Positions 63,139 through 64,000 of a DNA stretch of 64,000 bases are shown here, piece after piece. A program made the translations under genes and the position numbers. Source of the DNA: Akebia trifoliata (lineage: Eukaryota > Streptophyta > Magnoliopsida > Ranunculales > Lardizabalaceae); assembly GCA_017979445.1 (NCBI GenBank), contig CM030714.1, forward strand, positions 43,690,826-43,754,825, in the 5' to 3' direction. Below the pieces are notes generated by a model. The model was given only the letters and a program-made list of their open reading frames with translations, made no database searches and was not told where the DNA came from. The first letter of the stretch is position 1. Every line of letters starts with the position of its first letter.

Positions 63139-64000
63139 TTAAGATGTATATTGATACACCAGATCATTACCTTAATGTAATTAGGATTGAATCTTGTAAT
63201 TAGGATAATTATGTCATTAAGCAGTTAATATTTCTCTATTTAATAGAATCTCACATTAAATCAATTTATTAATGATTATTCAAGTTATCTAAAACTCGTT
63301 TTTTTTTTAAAATGTAACTTAGAAGATTTTCAGAATCTTATCAATCTCTTTTAAAACCATATATCAGAATGATTTGTGATAATCAGATTTGATTCAATTG
63401 AACGGGTAGGATGAATGCATGGGTGAGACATATTGTACAAAAGAGTAGTACAAGAGTAAACAAGGTTGTAAGCTAGTGGACAATAATGATGAGTGTACCC
63501 ACTATTTATTTCACTGTCACGTACACCTCCCACTGGGATGGATACACACCAGTCTGAGCCATGTGTTGAGTGTGAAGTGGCACCCACTATGTGACTTTCC
63601 ATCACACAAATATATGTTATTTTTGAAAGATGTAGACAAGGGGAATCTTGCAGACTAGGTGGGAGAAGTGTGTATGAGTATCTGACATACCCATGTACCC
63701 CTTATATGTCATATTTCACGAATCCAATGTACTCTGTATGCACTCGCACATGACACGCACCACATAAGTGAGGGAATGACCTTCGCGGGTGATCCCGAGA
63801 AAATATCGCTCGTATTGGGTATTGAAGACACAACCTATGGACTCTCACTGCTTATTGAATTCAAAATTGTCATTAAGCCAACCTCTCGAGGTTTATCCCT
63901 GCTTATCATATTTTATGAATCCAATTCTTCAATAAATTTTCCTCGCTAAGAATTACTAAATTTAGTTTACTCCAACATGATTAAGTTAAGTTTGTATTTT
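63139..64000. other. intergenic, nothing recognised
   Basis: AT-rich sequence with a T-run at 63300-63309. Short frames at 63351-63658 have no family signature. Confidence 0.45.

Overview
This 64 kb window is nuclear DNA from a flowering plant, most likely a eudicot. The genes have GT..AG introns, the spacers are very AT-rich, and all four complete genes are plant families. They were assembled here exon by exon from splice sites and reading phase. Three lie on the minus strand: an EH-domain dynamin-like ATPase of the EHD1 type (777-8022, 16 exons, 545 aa), a five-finger CCCH zinc-finger protein of the ZFN type (11494-23461, 7 exons, 442 aa) and a 1-aminocyclopropane-1-carboxylate oxidase (30687-32626, 4 exons, 317 aa). 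One intronless armadillo-repeat gene lies on the plus strand (50786-52507, about 573 aa). A short open stretch at the left edge (8-123, plus) may be the last exon of an unidentified convergent gene. The four genes belong to membrane trafficking, RNA binding, ethylene synthesis and ARM scaffolding. Nothing suggests a shared pathway or a gene cluster.

Most of the rest is transposon debris, concentrated in introns and spacers. The CCCH gene alone carries, in intron 5 (12253-19891), a 0.3 kb tandem duplication, a dead LINE reverse-transcriptase fragment and a pair of roughly 0.97 kb LTR-like repeats separated by only 62 bp. Its intron 3 holds a complete TRIM retrotransposon (21240-22283) inserted between the A and B boxes of an older tRNA-derived SINE.

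The spacers at 23.5-30.6, 32.7-50.3 and 52.5-64 kb contain several small palindromic element families, each with two or more copies here. One is a foldback MITE (27560, 42457, 45990) with 30-100 bp inverted repeats; two of its copies sit exactly inside (TA)n microsatellites. A second is a 155-170 bp hairpin family (25379, 42840, 45795, 49797), with a possibly related group at 9288, 33996, 41371 and 58037. A third is a short family of about 110 bp (23960, ACO intron 1, and just upstream of the ARM gene). There are also hAT-type MITEs with CAGGGGCGGA-like ends, a pair of inverted 0.72 kb MULE-like elements (60154 and 62422), and several SINEs and LINE 3' ends.

About 2.9 kb at 46484-49396 looks like an old long solo LTR next to a compound (TA)n(GA)n(GT)n microsatellite. 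No tRNA or rRNA gene, CRISPR array or prokaryote-style operon was seen. The most unusual material is the nested and palindromic mobile DNA rather than a new protein system.
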